A DNA stretch of 64,000 nt, from assembly GCA_037043455.1 (NCBI GenBank), contig JAWPHD010011185.1:22261-86260 (forward strand), in the 5' to 3' direction. A program made the position numbers and the translations under genes. The stretch comes from Cyrtodaria siliqua (Eukaryota; Mollusca; Bivalvia; Adapedonta; Hiatellidae). Below, one piece after another: positions 44,398-55,595 of the stretch. Every line of letters starts with the position of its first letter. Within the stretch, counting starts at the first letter, position 1. Under the pieces are notes generated by a model. That model worked only from the letters and a program-made list of their open reading frames with translations, searched no databases and was not told the origin of the DNA.

Positions 44398-45807
44398 GGT
44401 TCCTCTCACCTGCCCAAAACGAAAAAAAGGAAATTTAGTTTTATATGTGATTTTGTTGGAGTTGTGCATGTTTTGCATATCGTTTTAAGCGTCTTCGAAC
44501 CAAGATTTTGAAAAAAATAATGTTTTTGCACTATTTTTTTTTATTATTATTATTATTTTGTAAAAATGTAACCGTAATTTGGGCATCATACGACGGAATC
44601 TCAAGCTACTTCAAAATGAGAAATAAATAAAAATTCATAATGAAAATAATTCTATTTTGGTATACGGAAGGCTGTGCCAAGCCGAAAATCCCATTCCAAC
44701 TAATATAACGTTACGTATTTTGACCTTGAAAGTGACCTCGTGTTGAACTGCATGACGCCATTTTCTGCCATAGACAGTGGTGATGCATATTAACCAAATA
44801 CACGCGTTTAAGTGAGGTTTTTAGTAAAACATGAACATGCAATATATCATCCTTGTTATATTTAACAGTAATTCAATACTGTTCTTTGAACGGACATAAC
44901 ATGTCGCTTTATTTATAGGTTCGCCGACGTTTGTTTACAATAATTTTCCGACTTCACTCTGTTTTGGCGAAATTGTATTCTTACGCCAGAAATTCATCGA
45001 GTAAGATGGGAAGTTTTTCTCAATTTTAATAACATTTTCTATTTCCGTGTTTATTTAAGATCATACGCATCCTAATTTTGTATAAATATTACACAGTTAC
45101 TACATCCTTTACTATTTTCACATTTACGACGTGCACCAGGAACGTGGGACCTACTTTTTCGGTTATAATTTCCGGTGTATGTTATTTAGCACTTCCGAAA
45201 TCTCGAAAAAGTTGATAATATTGCAATTTTCTTCTGGATCTGGACGATTTCTATACAGCATTTGAAAAAGCAAGGTAGCTATATGATTGTTTCACCTAGT
45301 TAAAGTTGGTTGCTTATGCGATCGCCTCCCTATCAGAACGAAACATTCATAAACCGTGCTCATATCCAGGTGTCAAACCTCCATAATATCCCGTGCAAGC
45401 ATGCACGTGAAGATATAAAAATAGGCATAAAAATGGGCCCAAATTGTAAATATATTTGAAAATATAGGTGTTTTATTTTTATAAATTATGGGTATTGTGA
45501 CATTAAATTTTGACCAAATTCAAAAGGCACTGCCTGAGGTAGGCATTGAAGTTGACTTCTTCATAATTATTTTGTCCAAAGCCGTAAAAAAAAAAGAACT
45601 TGAGATTCCGTCGTATGATGCCCAAATTACGGTTACATTTTTACAAAATATTAATAATAATAAAAAAAATTGTGCAAAAACATTATTATTTTCAAAATTT
45701 TGGTTCGAAGACGCTTAAAACGATATGCAAAACATGCACAAACTTTAACAAAATCACAAATAAAACTAAATTTACTTTTTTTTCATTTTGGGCAGGTGAG
45801 AGGAACC
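44398..45807. mobile_element. Complete 1.41-kb TTAA-flanked DNA transposon, non-autonomous
   Basis: GGTTCCTCTCACCTGCCC at the left is matched inverted at the right (GGGCAGGTGAGAGGAACC). TTAA flanks both ends (44394-44397, 45808-45811). The inverted repeats extend about 210 bp (44398-44605, 45598-45807), including GTCTTCGAACCAAGATTTTG and ATTTGGGCATCATACGACGG. The centre of about 990 bp has no long open frame. TTAA targets suggest piggyBac or Kolobok mobilisation. The small frames at 45488-45881 lie within or across the right repeat. Confidence 0.9.
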
Positions 45808-45946
45808 TTAACCGTCTAATAGAATTAACATTATCAGGAGCTTTATTCCTTTTGTTTATATTTACCGGGTTTCATTTCTAAGCGATGAGTTTCGTGTATG
45901 AGTTTCGAGTATTTTTCTGTTTTGTTTCATTTTCTATCGGTGCACG

Positions 45947-46082
45947 AACCGTATCAATGCGTCCGGTGTGCGTGATGTTTGCCACTAACCGTATCAATGC
46001 GTCCGGTGTGCGTGATGTTTGCCACTAACCGTATCAATGCGTCCAGTGTGCGTGATGTTTGCCACTAACCCTATCAATGCGG
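45947..46082. repeat. 3.4 x 40-bp tandem repeat
   Basis: Units start AACCGTATCAATGCGTCC at 45947, 45987 and 46027, with a partial fourth at 46067. One substitution separates the third (GTCCAGTG). Frames on both strands arise from it. Confidence 0.92.
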
Positions 46083-46095
46083 TACCAATCTTATC

Positions 46096-46341
46096 AACCT
46101 CTATTCCAAGAACATTGTTGACCGTCCGCTTTGTACTTGTGGAAATATTGAAGATACAAAACATTTTCTTTTGCACTGTAATAATGTTCACCAACAAAGA
46201 ATTGTAATGATGAACACATTGAAAGAATTTAATAACATATCTATTAATACCTTTCCTGCTGGGGATCCCTTAGTATCAAATGAAACAAACTGTAGAATCA
46301 AAATAGTGCAAGATTTCATTTTAAGAACAAAGCGTTTTTGA
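46096..46341 (+). pseudogene. LINE polymerase C-terminal fragment, frame still open
   Basis: 82 codons without a stop: NLYSKNIVDRPLCTCGNIED, TKHFLLHC, then NETNCRIKIVQDFILRTKRF and a natural-looking stop. CTCG-x7-H-x4-C is the same zinc-knuckle-like LINE tail as at 27.9-28.2 kb. The open frame suggests it is younger or was copied recently. The upstream part is replaced by the 40-bp tandem repeat. No RT or endonuclease is attached. Confidence 0.8.
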
Positions 46342-46492
46342 AACAGGTGTCTATCATATGTCAAATATTAAAACAAAATGTACTTATTAACTTGCATAGG
46401 AGAATATTATTTATAAACTTTTAGAAGATATCACTGACCAGCTCGAAGAAACCAGACCCTAGTGCTGCCGGAAACATAGAAAAAACACAAAT

Positions 46493-46519
46493 CTTTCTGT
46501 CTGTCTGTCTGTCTGTCAG

Positions 46520-46569
<50 letters not shown>

Positions 46570-46641
46570 ACTCACTCACCCACGAACCACTTCATATCCA
46601 ATGTTATTTAACTTAAAAGAACAAATTGACAATGTGTGTAG

Positions 46642-46705
<64 letters not shown>

Positions 46706-46765
46706 ACGAACCACTTCATATCCAATGTTATTTAACTTAAAAGAACAAATTGACAATGTATGTAG
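46493..46765. repeat. Duplicated (CTGT)n(CT)n microsatellite plus flank
   Basis: Two blocks of CTGT repeats passing into CT repeats (46493-46570, 46645-46700). Each is followed by the same 80-bp flank (CACCCACGAACCACTTCATA ... GACAATGT). The flank duplication shows an unequal exchange mediated by the microsatellite. Confidence 0.92.
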
Positions 46766-47000
46766 TAGGAATTATTTGGTTGTTATTCACAAAAATGCTG
46801 TTTAAACAATCCAATCTTTAAACTCCAAAATATCACATATATTGTTTCAACTGTTCATATCATTATGTTAAGGACACATATTTATACAAGCTTTTATAGC
46901 TTCCTTCTGAATCCTTTTCACATGTTTGTAACATCTTCGAATGTCTGTATAATAAGAAAAAGAAATGTAAATTGTAAAAAAATTGTGAATAAAATATATA

Positions 47001-47175
47001 CTGAAAGGAAAAAGAAACGCGACACGGGAATTACCGCTATATATTGTATATACAGCACACTTAATTCCATATATAATATATATATTCCAAGGAAATCGCA
47101 AGATGTTTAGTAAAAAAAAATTGCAGTTAGTTAGAGAAAGGACACAACTGTGATGTTGTAGACATTTTAATCATG
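47001..47175. mobile_element. Element E, left-end copy
   Basis: CTGAAAGGAAAAAGAAACGC after TA, then GGGAATTACCGCTATATATT and AGTTAGTTAGAGAAAGGAC, matching 54496-54660. The right half is absent. Confidence 0.8.
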
Positions 47176-47214
47176 TTATATTGAAACAATGTAATAACAT
47201 GTTTAAAATTACCT

Positions 47215-47355
47215 ATTACTTGTTTTAATATTTCAATATACAAATTGCTTAAGCTGAAATTCAGTTTTTATTTCATACCCTAGCCAATCCCGTTTTCGCT
47301 TCTTGGAGAAGGGGTTGGATTGGGTATGAAAGTTAATACTCGGACCACGTAATGA
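47215..47355 (-). mobile_element. MITE family K, half copy
   Basis: The internal hairpin CATACCCTAGCCAATCCC ... GGGGTTGGATTGGGTATG and the terminus GGACCACGTAAT are present. The other terminus is lost. Confidence 0.75.
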
Positions 47356-47384
47356 GGTGTAATTGTTGCTTCTTTGTTTGCGTG

Positions 47385-47445
47385 TCTCGTATTGTGTTGA
47401 CGGCGAATGCCGCATTTCCTGTTTGACTTTTACACGTACGTTTAT
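47385..47445 (-). repeat. Repeat family A, decayed end
   Basis: TTGTGTTGACGGCGAATGCC and TTTCCTGTTTGAC resemble the A tail (TGGTTGACTGTCGTCC...TTTCCTGTTCGA). Confidence 0.4.
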
Positions 47446-47486
47446 ATGGCTAGTTTGAAGACTGATGAACAATTTAAAAAAGCATG

Positions 47487-47615
47487 AGAGTGGATCTTTG
47501 GAAACGGCAGAATACGATAAATACGAAATATTTCAGTCTCGGTCTGATTGAGACTGTTCGTGAAAGGTAGTGAAATAGGCTTTCTACCGTTCACGGCCCC
47601 CTAAGTTTACTGTTT
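47487..47615 (+). repeat. Repeat family D (relative of C), copy 1
   Basis: TGAGAGTGGATCTTTGGAAAC, then the hairpin CAGTCTC (47534-47540) / GAGACTG (47550-47556) and a second stem GAAAGGTAG...CTACCGTTC. Layout equals C but the stem sequences differ. Confidence 0.7.
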
Positions 47616-47665
47616 TCAGGAAGTGTATTTAGTTTTAAAAGAATGATTCTTTAATTATTTGTTTT

Positions 47666-50620
47666 CATATTGTTGCGTTTTCATTTTGAAGAGATGCTTC
47701 TGTTTTGTGTAAATTATATTTGATAGATGAATGGCTATTGGTTTAATTCAAATGTTGTGGTAGTCCTAGAATATGCTCAATCACTCCTGAATAAATTCTT
47801 GATTTCTAGACTTTCATTTACTAATCTGTTAACGTCTTCTCCTTATACTCTTTTATAGAATGAAAGACATACGTATTTCATAGAACAAGTTATTGGGCAG
47901 ATATCCATGCAGCAAGGGATGCAACATTGCATAACTTTATTTTACTACTATTCTGATTTTTTTTTAAAATTAGTCACCTTGGTTTTATGGATATAATTTG
48001 AATTGAAACGAGACATGAATGAAATTTAATAATCCATCGTATGAAATATTTCAATTTAAATATTTCCCAAAATGTTATTGCTAACTCTGACATGATGGCT
48101 TCTACCAACTGCTGGTCCTAGCAACATGCTATGAAGCAATATCTTCAACTAAGGACATCATTTTATGGTGATTTTTATATATGCATTTTTAGCCGCATTA
48201 GCCCAAACTAAAGTTTGGTCCAGAACCCCCAAAATACATATATATATGTATTTCCTTATATGTATGGAACAAGGACTGGCTGAACATGTTTATGTTTATC
48301 TTGCTACCGCTTTACAATTTTGAAATGCATTTCATTTTGTAGGTGTTGAGTTTTATACATTTGTTATGTTCGAACTTTTAGGGCGTTTGCCTGATATTTT
48401 TAGCAAATATGTGAAATGAATTGTTTCTTACGATGTACTATTACACTGCATTTATTTCTCGTTTGTTTTAAAACTATATAACACAACCCAGGCAACCAAT
48501 TATAAAGCTTGTTCAGTGTAGTGCATAGTTACAGAATATACGATGTGTTTTCCTCCTTAGAAGCTTATCTTGTAACTGTCTTTTGTCACGAACGATGTTT
48601 TAAAATCGATATGTAATATGTTTAGTAATTCGTAAATAATTGTTCACGCGAATTAGAGAATGTATGAGCTATTTTCAATGGGTTAACTTCCAGCTGTTTC
48701 ATATTGTTGCGTTTTCATTTTGAAGAGATGCTTCTGTTTTGTGTAAATTATATTTGATAGATGAATGGCTATTGGTTTAATTCAAATGTTGTGGTAGTCC
48801 TAGAATATGCTCAATCACTCCTGAATAAACTCTTGATTTCTAGACTTTCATTTACTAATCTGTTAACGTCTTGTCCTTATACTCTATTATAGAATGAAAG
48901 ACATACGTATTTCATAGAACAAGTTATTGGGCAGATATCCATGCAGCAAGGGATGCAACATTGCATAACTTTATTTTACTACTATTCTGATTTTTTTTAA
49001 AATTAGTCACCTTGGTTTTATGGATATAATTTGAATTGAAACGAGACATGAATGAAATTTAATAATCCATCGTATGAAATAATTCAATTTAAATATTTCC
49101 CGAAAATGTTATTGCTAACTCTGACATGATGGCTTCTACCAACTGCTGGTCCTAGCAACATGCTATGGAGCAATATCTTCAACTAAGAACATCTATGTAT
49201 TTCCTTATATGTATGGTACAAGGACTGGCTGAACATGTTTATGTTTATCTTGCTACCGCTTTACAATTTTGAAATGCATTTCATTTTGTAGGTGTTGAGT
49301 TTTATACATTTGTTATGTTCGAACTATTAGGGCGTTTGCTTGATATTTTTAGCAAATATGTGAATTTAATTGTTTCTTACGATGTACTATTACATTGCAT
49401 TCATTTCTCGTTTGTTTTAAAACTATATAACACAACCCAGGCAACCAATTATAAAGCTCGTTCAGTGTAGTGCATATTTACAGAATATACGATGTGTTTT
49501 CCTTCTTAGAAGCTTATCTTGTAACTGTCTTTTGTCACGAACGATGTTTTAAAATCGATATGTAATATGTTTAGTAATTCGTAAATAATTGTTCACGCGA
49601 ATTAGAGAATGTATGAGCTATTTTCAATGGGTTAACTTCCAGCTGTTTCATATTGTTGCGTTTTCATTTTGAAGAGATGCTTCTGTTTTGTGTAAATTAT
49701 ATTTGATAGATGAATGGCTATTGGTTTAATTCAAATGTTGTGGTAGTCCTAGAATATGCTCAATCACTCCTGAATAAATTCTTGATTTCTAGACTTTCAT
49801 TTACTAATCTGTTAACGTCTTGTCCTTATACTCTATTATAGAATGAAAGACATACGTATTTCATAGAACAAGTTATTGGGCAGATATCCATGCAGCAAGG
49901 GATGCAACATTGCATAACTTTATTTTACTACTATTCTGATTTTTTTTAAAATTAGTCACCTTGGTTTTATGGATATAATTTGAATTGAAACGAGACATGA
50001 ATGAAATTTAATAATCCATCGTATGAAATAATTCAATTTAAATATTTCCCGAAAATGTTATTGCTAACTCTGACATGATGGCTTCTACCAACTGCTGGTC
50101 CTAGCAACATGCTATGGAGCAATATCTTCAACTAAGAACATCTATGTATTTCCTTATATGTATGGTACAAGGACTGGCTGAACATGTTTATGTTTATCTT
50201 GCTACCGCTTTACAATTTTGAAATGCATTTCATTTTGTAGGTGTTGAGTTTTATACATTTGTTATGTTCGAACTATTAGGGCGTTTGCTTGATATTTTTA
50301 GCAAATATGTGAATTTAATTGTTTCTTACGATGTACTATTACATTGCATTCATTTCTCGTTTGTTTTAAAACTATATAACACAACCCAGGCAACCAATTA
50401 TAAAGCTCGTTCAGTGTAGTGCATATTTACAGAATATACGATGTGTTTTCCTTCTTAGAAGCTTATCTTGTAACTGTCTTTTGTCACGAACGATGTTTTA
50501 AAATCGATATGTAATATGTTTAGTAATTCTTAAATAATTGTTCACGCGAATTAGATATTTTCAATGGGTTAACGTCCAGCCGTTTCATATTGTTGCGTTT
50601 CCATTTTGAAGAGATTGTGG
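47666..50620. repeat. Tandem triplication, about 0.94-1.03-kb unit, plus partial fourth
   Basis: CATATTGTTGCGTTTTCATT starts at 47666, 48700 and 49649, and in altered form at 50586. Units 2 and 3 look almost identical. Unit 1 differs by scattered substitutions and by about 87 extra bases (about 48160-48246). No transposon ends or coding frames are found. Unit order 1-(2,3) suggests a first duplication followed by a recent one, or an assembly duplication. Confidence 0.92.
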
Positions 50621-51702
50621 CACCATAGTTAAGTAATTATTGACGTGTACAAAGAAAAAACGCTTTTTTGTTTTTGTATTTTTGGATAAAATTGTATGCT
50701 GCTATGTAAATACATACTAACTTTACTGTATTACGATGCCACCGAATTTCACAAGTACATGATAAAAAAACATCAATGAGCAACCATATCACTATATAAC
50801 AAGATTGTGATAATGTTTTAGGACCGTGTTAAACCATATGACAAAAAAGTCAACAACGATCGTAGTTTACCCTAAGAACTATATTAGTTTCTCCGTTCTC
50901 TAAAGTTCAATGAGGATAGAATAGTATCGTGATTATGTGCAGTATATAGAAACTAACATTAAACATAGGCGGACAGTCCAGGCAAAAATACAAACTCAGT
51001 GGTGCAAAGTAGTAGGATAAAACATGTGTTTAACATCAATGCACCTTTCAAAGCAAAGAAAGAACTCGAGAATGAATTTATTTATATTGGATATTTCTCA
51101 TAAGCGCAGTACTTTGTGTTTTCTCTTTTCTTATAAAGTTGAGCTATCCAACTATTTTCCGGATGATGTGAATTTCAACATTGATCAATGGTTGAACGCA
51201 GCACAGTAATGTTTATGTTTTCTTGTCTGACAGTTTATGACTGTTCCATTTGTTTTGCGCATATTACCTGACTGTAGATTCCAACATCATAGAAAACAAC
51301 ATAATACAATAATCAATTGATGTTTACAATAACACACGCAGCTGTGATAATGTCTAGCTATCAGAAATGTTTTTATCGCAGATATGTCATCGTACACATG
51401 CTCCAGCTTGTTATATACTTTTCATATAAGTTAACAAGGTCCGAGATAGGAGCTTAGACTTAACTGTTAACCAATGCATTTATAAACAATATAAGTAAAA
51501 AAAAAGTGACCATACTTCTATTTAAATGCAAAATAGAGTTACGGTACTTGTTTTGTGAGTGTCTTCTATGAAAGTGAATGCATGCGTGAAGTTTCATTAG
51601 CTTCCTATATGCGGTTTTAGAGGTATGATCATTCTATAAATACGGTCAAACACGGCGACGGAGAAGCCGACGCCGGATGAGTTGAAGAACGCGAGCTCAA
51701 GG
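50621..51702. other. No gene recognised
   Basis: The 61-codon frame at 51024-51209 has no recognised motif. AT-rich. Confidence 0.4.
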
Positions 51703-52130
51703 ATTAAACCTTTCTCAAAGGGAGGCGTTTTCCCCCACTCAGGTGCATCCGTTGACTCGTAGAAATACACCACGCATTCCATTGTATGAATAAATATCCA
51801 TTATAAAATCCTGCTTATATAAGTTTCCCCATCGCTTAATGAAATTAAGGCGGGACCACGTAATGTAAAGATTAAACCTTTCTCGAAGGGAGGCGTTTTT
51901 TCCGCACTCATTCGCATCCGTTCACACATGGAAATATACCATGCATTCCATTGTATGAATCCATATCCATTATAAAATCCTGCTTATATAAGCTCCCCCG
52001 TCGCGTTATGGAATTAAGGCTGGACCGCGTAATGTAAAATGTAAACCTTTCTCGAAGGCATGCATTTTTCCTCACTCATTCGCATCCGTTCACTCATTTC
52101 ATACACCACGCATTCAACTGTTTGAAATGA
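51703..52130. repeat. 2.5 tandem units of about 170 bp containing a K end
   Basis: Units begin ATTAAACCTTTCTC at about 51703 and 51871 and GTAAACCTTTCTCG at 52041. Each of the first two includes ATATCCATTATAAAATCCTG and GGACCACGTAATG (GGACCGCGTAATG in the second), the right end of MITE K. The MITE end has thus been amplified as part of a local tandem array. A CRE palindrome follows at 52185-52192. Confidence 0.8.
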
Positions 52131-52249
52131 TTCCTGAAAATTCAACCCGTTCGTCAAATAATCTCTGTATTAGCAAAGTGAAAATGACGTCAACATGAGG
52201 AAGGGATAAGAGAGTTGCATGTTTTTGTTAATATATATTTAATGTTGAC

Positions 52250-52425
52250 TTCCGACTTCCACAAGGCGGTAGCCCTATTGTCAGCCCTCTTGTTGTGTTT
52301 TTGATGTCGTATTTGACCTTTTATTCATTTGTAATATTGTATTCTTTTGTTATGTTGTTCTTTGTTTCTGTGTGTGTTTGTGGTTGACTGTCGTCTTTGA
52401 ATGCTACTTTTCTCGATTTTAATCC
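52250..52425 (-). repeat. Repeat family A, tail copy
   Basis: CCACAAGGCGGTAGCCCTAT through TGTGGTTGACTGTCGTC to CTACTTTTCTCGATTTT. The rest of A is absent. Confidence 0.8.
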
Positions 52426-52654
52426 ATATTTCCGGGTACTGTATTGTATGTGTCTGTTAAGTATGCAGATAAATGAGTCTGATATATACTTAAACAACTG
52501 CATGGAAGAGGGCGCAGACATTTCCGATATGTCTAGTTAAAAAGTGCTTTGCTTGTTTTTTGTAAATCTTTTAGAGACAAACTTTCAATGATGAGATATA
52601 TTAGTGCGTCTGCTGAAAAATAGCTCAAACGGTACATCTGATTAACGTAGATCA

Positions 52655-53235
52655 TTAGACCCTTTTGTATTTGTGATGTCTTTTTTGGCCTTTTATTAAT
52701 CTTTAAAGTTGTTCTTTGCTTCTGTGCGTGTTTGTGTTTGACTTTTGCCCTTGAATGCTTGTTTTCCTGTTCGATTTTATATCTACTTTTCAAACTTGTT
52801 TTGTCATACCATTAATGGTTTGTTCTTTTGTTGCTCTGGCTTCTGCAAAGTCATTGAGTGGCTTTCTGTGCTCTTCTTTTTTATATTCATATACGCATGA
52901 GCATCTTTGTGTTATACTCATATTGCCTATAAATACTGCCTTGTTTATTAGAGTATATAACCTGGTGAGGATATCTTTTATTTCACTGTCCCGTTTTACT
53001 GTGATGACAATAGATAAGAGTGTGGTTTGCTGCACCATACCACCTGGTTTGAACCCTCAACGGCCTCTTTGCCACTGCCCATTCCAAGGTGGTAGCTGTA
53101 TTGTCAACCCGTTTTTGTCAAATACTTTGTTTATTAACATTACAATTGTTCCTTGTTTCAATGCTTGTTTTTTGGTGACTGCGTTCTGTTCAACGTACAT
53201 TTCCTGGTCGATATTTTATACCTACTTATTAGTTT
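52655..53235 (-). repeat. Repeat family A, tail-to-head arrangement of two copies
   Basis: An A tail (to ATTTTATATCTACTTTTC, about 52795) is directly followed by an A head (ATTAATGGTTTGTTCTTTTG) and a near-complete second copy ending about 53235. The 169-codon plus frame (52755-53264) spans this junction and its translation only resembles fragments from other A copies, so I treat it as repeat sequence. Confidence 0.8.
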
Positions 53236-53423
53236 TGAAACGGATTCTGAGTTTCATGAAATAAAATACAGTAAGTTTTAAACCATGCAATGTTAATTTA
53301 AATGACCGATAATTGCCTGTATACTGATCATGCTGATACGTCTTGAGTTGTGTTCAAATATGTTGTTATTTAGCATAACAATAAATGGCACTTAATATGA
53401 TAGATCTCAAGAAGCAAACTGGA

Positions 53424-53500
53424 GGTCTGTGCCATGGTTAGGAAGCCTGAATGTACATAAGAAGAGTGAGTGTTCGTGTCCCGAGAGGCAAACTTGTTTT
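53424..53500 (+). repeat. tRNA-like SINE head, degenerate
   Basis: GTGCCATGGTTAGGAAGCC resembles an A-box region. GTGTTCGTGTCCCGAGAGGC resembles a B box with acceptor stem. Confidence 0.4.
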
Positions 53501-54002
53501 TATGTAAATGATTATACTACCTGTGTGGAGGTACGATGTGCATTCCTCGATATCTATAAAGTAAATGAAGTTCTTCTTTAAATACCCGTTTTCGCCATGA
53601 GCTTGTGAGCATGAAATTAAAAATAAAGACACGCCTTCATATATACAGAGAAAATGCGGTTTAAATATAGCGTACGAAGCTTTAAGTCTCCATCTGCCTT
53701 ATGTTGAAATTGAAAAAACAAGAATGTGTGTGTAAAAGTTTACTATTTATCGTTTAGTTTTATGCGCTGAAAGCAGACAAATATCATATGAACTAGGTTG
53801 AAAGTAGATGTGTAGTATCCTTTAGAAGCATGCTTAAAAATTATGCAATATTTAAACAAAACAAAAGACTTGTTATGCTTAGAAAAATATATGTATAACT
53901 ATAGTCTTAGCCATATCACGTTCAATTGCAATAATAAATACAACGTTAAAAATGATAAAAAAATGACCTATAGAAATAACTATACAATGAAAAACAAAAT
54001 AC
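53501..54002. other. No gene recognised
   Basis: AT-rich sequence with no identified feature. Confidence 0.4.
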
Positions 54003-54090
54003 ACAACAGAAAGAGTGGACAAGACAGGGTTACCGACTAGGAACGGTCGGTAGGCAACGGCCTACTGGTTAGCTTAAATGGATTTTCTTA
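54003..54090 (+). repeat. Repeat family B, core fragment
   Basis: GACAGGGTTACCGACTAGGA, then the hairpin CGGTAGGCAACGGCCTACTG, with a loop shorter than in other copies. It breaks off before the right closing arm. Confidence 0.7.
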
Positions 54091-54495
54091 TAAGAACACG
54101 AACGTCCACTACCATGGTAAACACACTAGAACACATATTAACCGTTTGAATTACCATTCCCACAAAGCACATGGGAATAGCAATGTCATTGATACTTTAA
54201 AGATGAAAGTAATTTTAGATGATATAATAAGTACTGTTGAAATAAGATTACAAAAAGTAACACACTTTCGGAATGTTGGCACAAAATATTGTATTTTTGT
54301 ATAATAAATTCAAAATTCAACTGACTTGGATTTTATCCTTATTCCACTGTATTCATCGATACTACTTGGCTTACGTCTTATATACGGATCTGTAACATGG
54401 CAGGCACATTCAGATTGAAATCTTTCTAGACTGAAATAGTATCAGCGTAATAGGTCACGTGTCCTTATTGATGCATGGCGCACGATAGATATATA
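54091..54495. other. No gene recognised
   Basis: No identified feature. Confidence 0.35.
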
Positions 54496-54962
54496 CTGAA
54501 AGGAAAAAGAAACGCGACGCGGGAATTTCCGCTATATATTGTATATACTGCACATTTAATTCCATACATATTCCAAGGAAATCCCAAGATGTTTTGTAAA
54601 AAACTAAGTTGCAGTTAGTTAGAGAAAGGACACAACTGTGATGTTGTAGACGTTTTAATCACACTACACCTTGTAACAAGAAATTCATAAATGTTGAAGT
54701 TCCTCTTTGAAAAATTGAACCAGTTCAGAACTGTATTTAACGTAAAGAGTTTGCAAAATTTTGCATCGTAAGTTTGCGCCATAGGCGTACTCTGTCAATA
54801 ATGAAACTTTGCAAGTATACTATTTGCTGTGTTACGTGTTGCTTTAGTATTTTTTCCGAAAGGAAATATCTTACGTAGCCATGTACCATTCGATTAACAG
54901 CAGCATATTGTACATACAATATATAGCCGAAATTCCCGTGTCGCGTTTCTTTTTCTTTTCAG
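54496..54962. mobile_element. Element family E, complete 467-bp copy
   Basis: CTGAAAGGAAAAAGAAACGC at the left is mirrored at the right (GCGTTTCTTTTTCTTTTCAG). The inverted repeats extend about 50 bp through the TATATATTGTA block. TA flanks both sides. Termini and TA target fit the Tc1/mariner superfamily. There is no transposase, so it is a MITE. Three partial copies and one solo end occur elsewhere in the window. Confidence 0.9.
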
Positions 54963-55007
54963 TATATAATAATAAAATCCTTAATATATAATCAAATAGA
55001 AAAATAA

Positions 55008-55047
55008 ACGCCACTGATGAAGACCGCTTGGTCGAAAGCTATGGCAA
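55008..55047 (+). ncRNA. Hammerhead-ribozyme-like motif 2
   Basis: CTGATGA at 55014-55020 is followed by an extra A, stem II GACC-GCTT-GGTC (55022-55033), GAAA (55034-55037) and AGCT (55037-55040, palindromic stem III). A55041 sits at position 17, and TGGC (55042-55045) pairs with GCCA (55010-55013). Stems I and II have different sequence from motif 1 but pair equally, and the extra A is shared. It probably marks another Penelope-like remnant. No coding part is recognised nearby, and element E lies 50 bases upstream. Confidence 0.72.
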
Positions 55048-55149
55048 AAAAGAAAGATTTTGCTATTTAAATATATGTAGAGACTTTATTTATAATCAAA
55101 TATATATAATAATCAAATCAATATATATAATCAAATCAAACGATCAGCA

Positions 55150-55595
55150 AAAATGAGATATAGGATCCTATAGAAACTACAGCGTCCCAACGCAATGGCA
55201 TCGTAGGTCTGCACTGTACTGCAAACAAGGATTTGATAATATAATGAAGGAGACAAAAAACAACAGAAAGGGTGGTGAAGACAGGGTTACCGACTTGGAA
55301 CGGTCAGTAGACAATAAGGCCTACTGGTTAGCTTGAATCGATTTTATATGCACACAATCCTCGCTATTATCCTGTCTTCAGCGCCCAAACAGACAAGACA
55401 GTGTAAACAAAACTACATCCCATCAAAAGGAATTCTCTAACAATAAAGAAACACATACAAGATAATAAACATCTCAGGATGCATCCAGAATCGTACTGAA
55501 CAACCATATTATTTGCAGCTAAAGAGAAATCCAATCTAGGTTATGACCAGAAAACCCGAGGGACGAAAGCTCATGCACCCACCTTCCTTAGTTGG
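55150..55595 (+). repeat. Repeat family B, full-length copy
   Basis: Closing stem GAAGACAGG (55277-55285) and CCTGTCTTC (55371-55379). TTGGAACGGT at 55295-55304. The ends AGATATAGGATCCTATAGAA and CCCGAGGGACGAAAGCTC are both present. One of the best B copies for a consensus. Confidence 0.9.

Noticed and set aside
44398..45807. Simple local inverted duplication
   Set aside because: TTAA at both outer borders and matching termini fit a transposon better.
52755..53264. 169-codon open frame as a host gene
   Set aside because: It spans a junction of two A copies and parts of its translation recur in other A copies.
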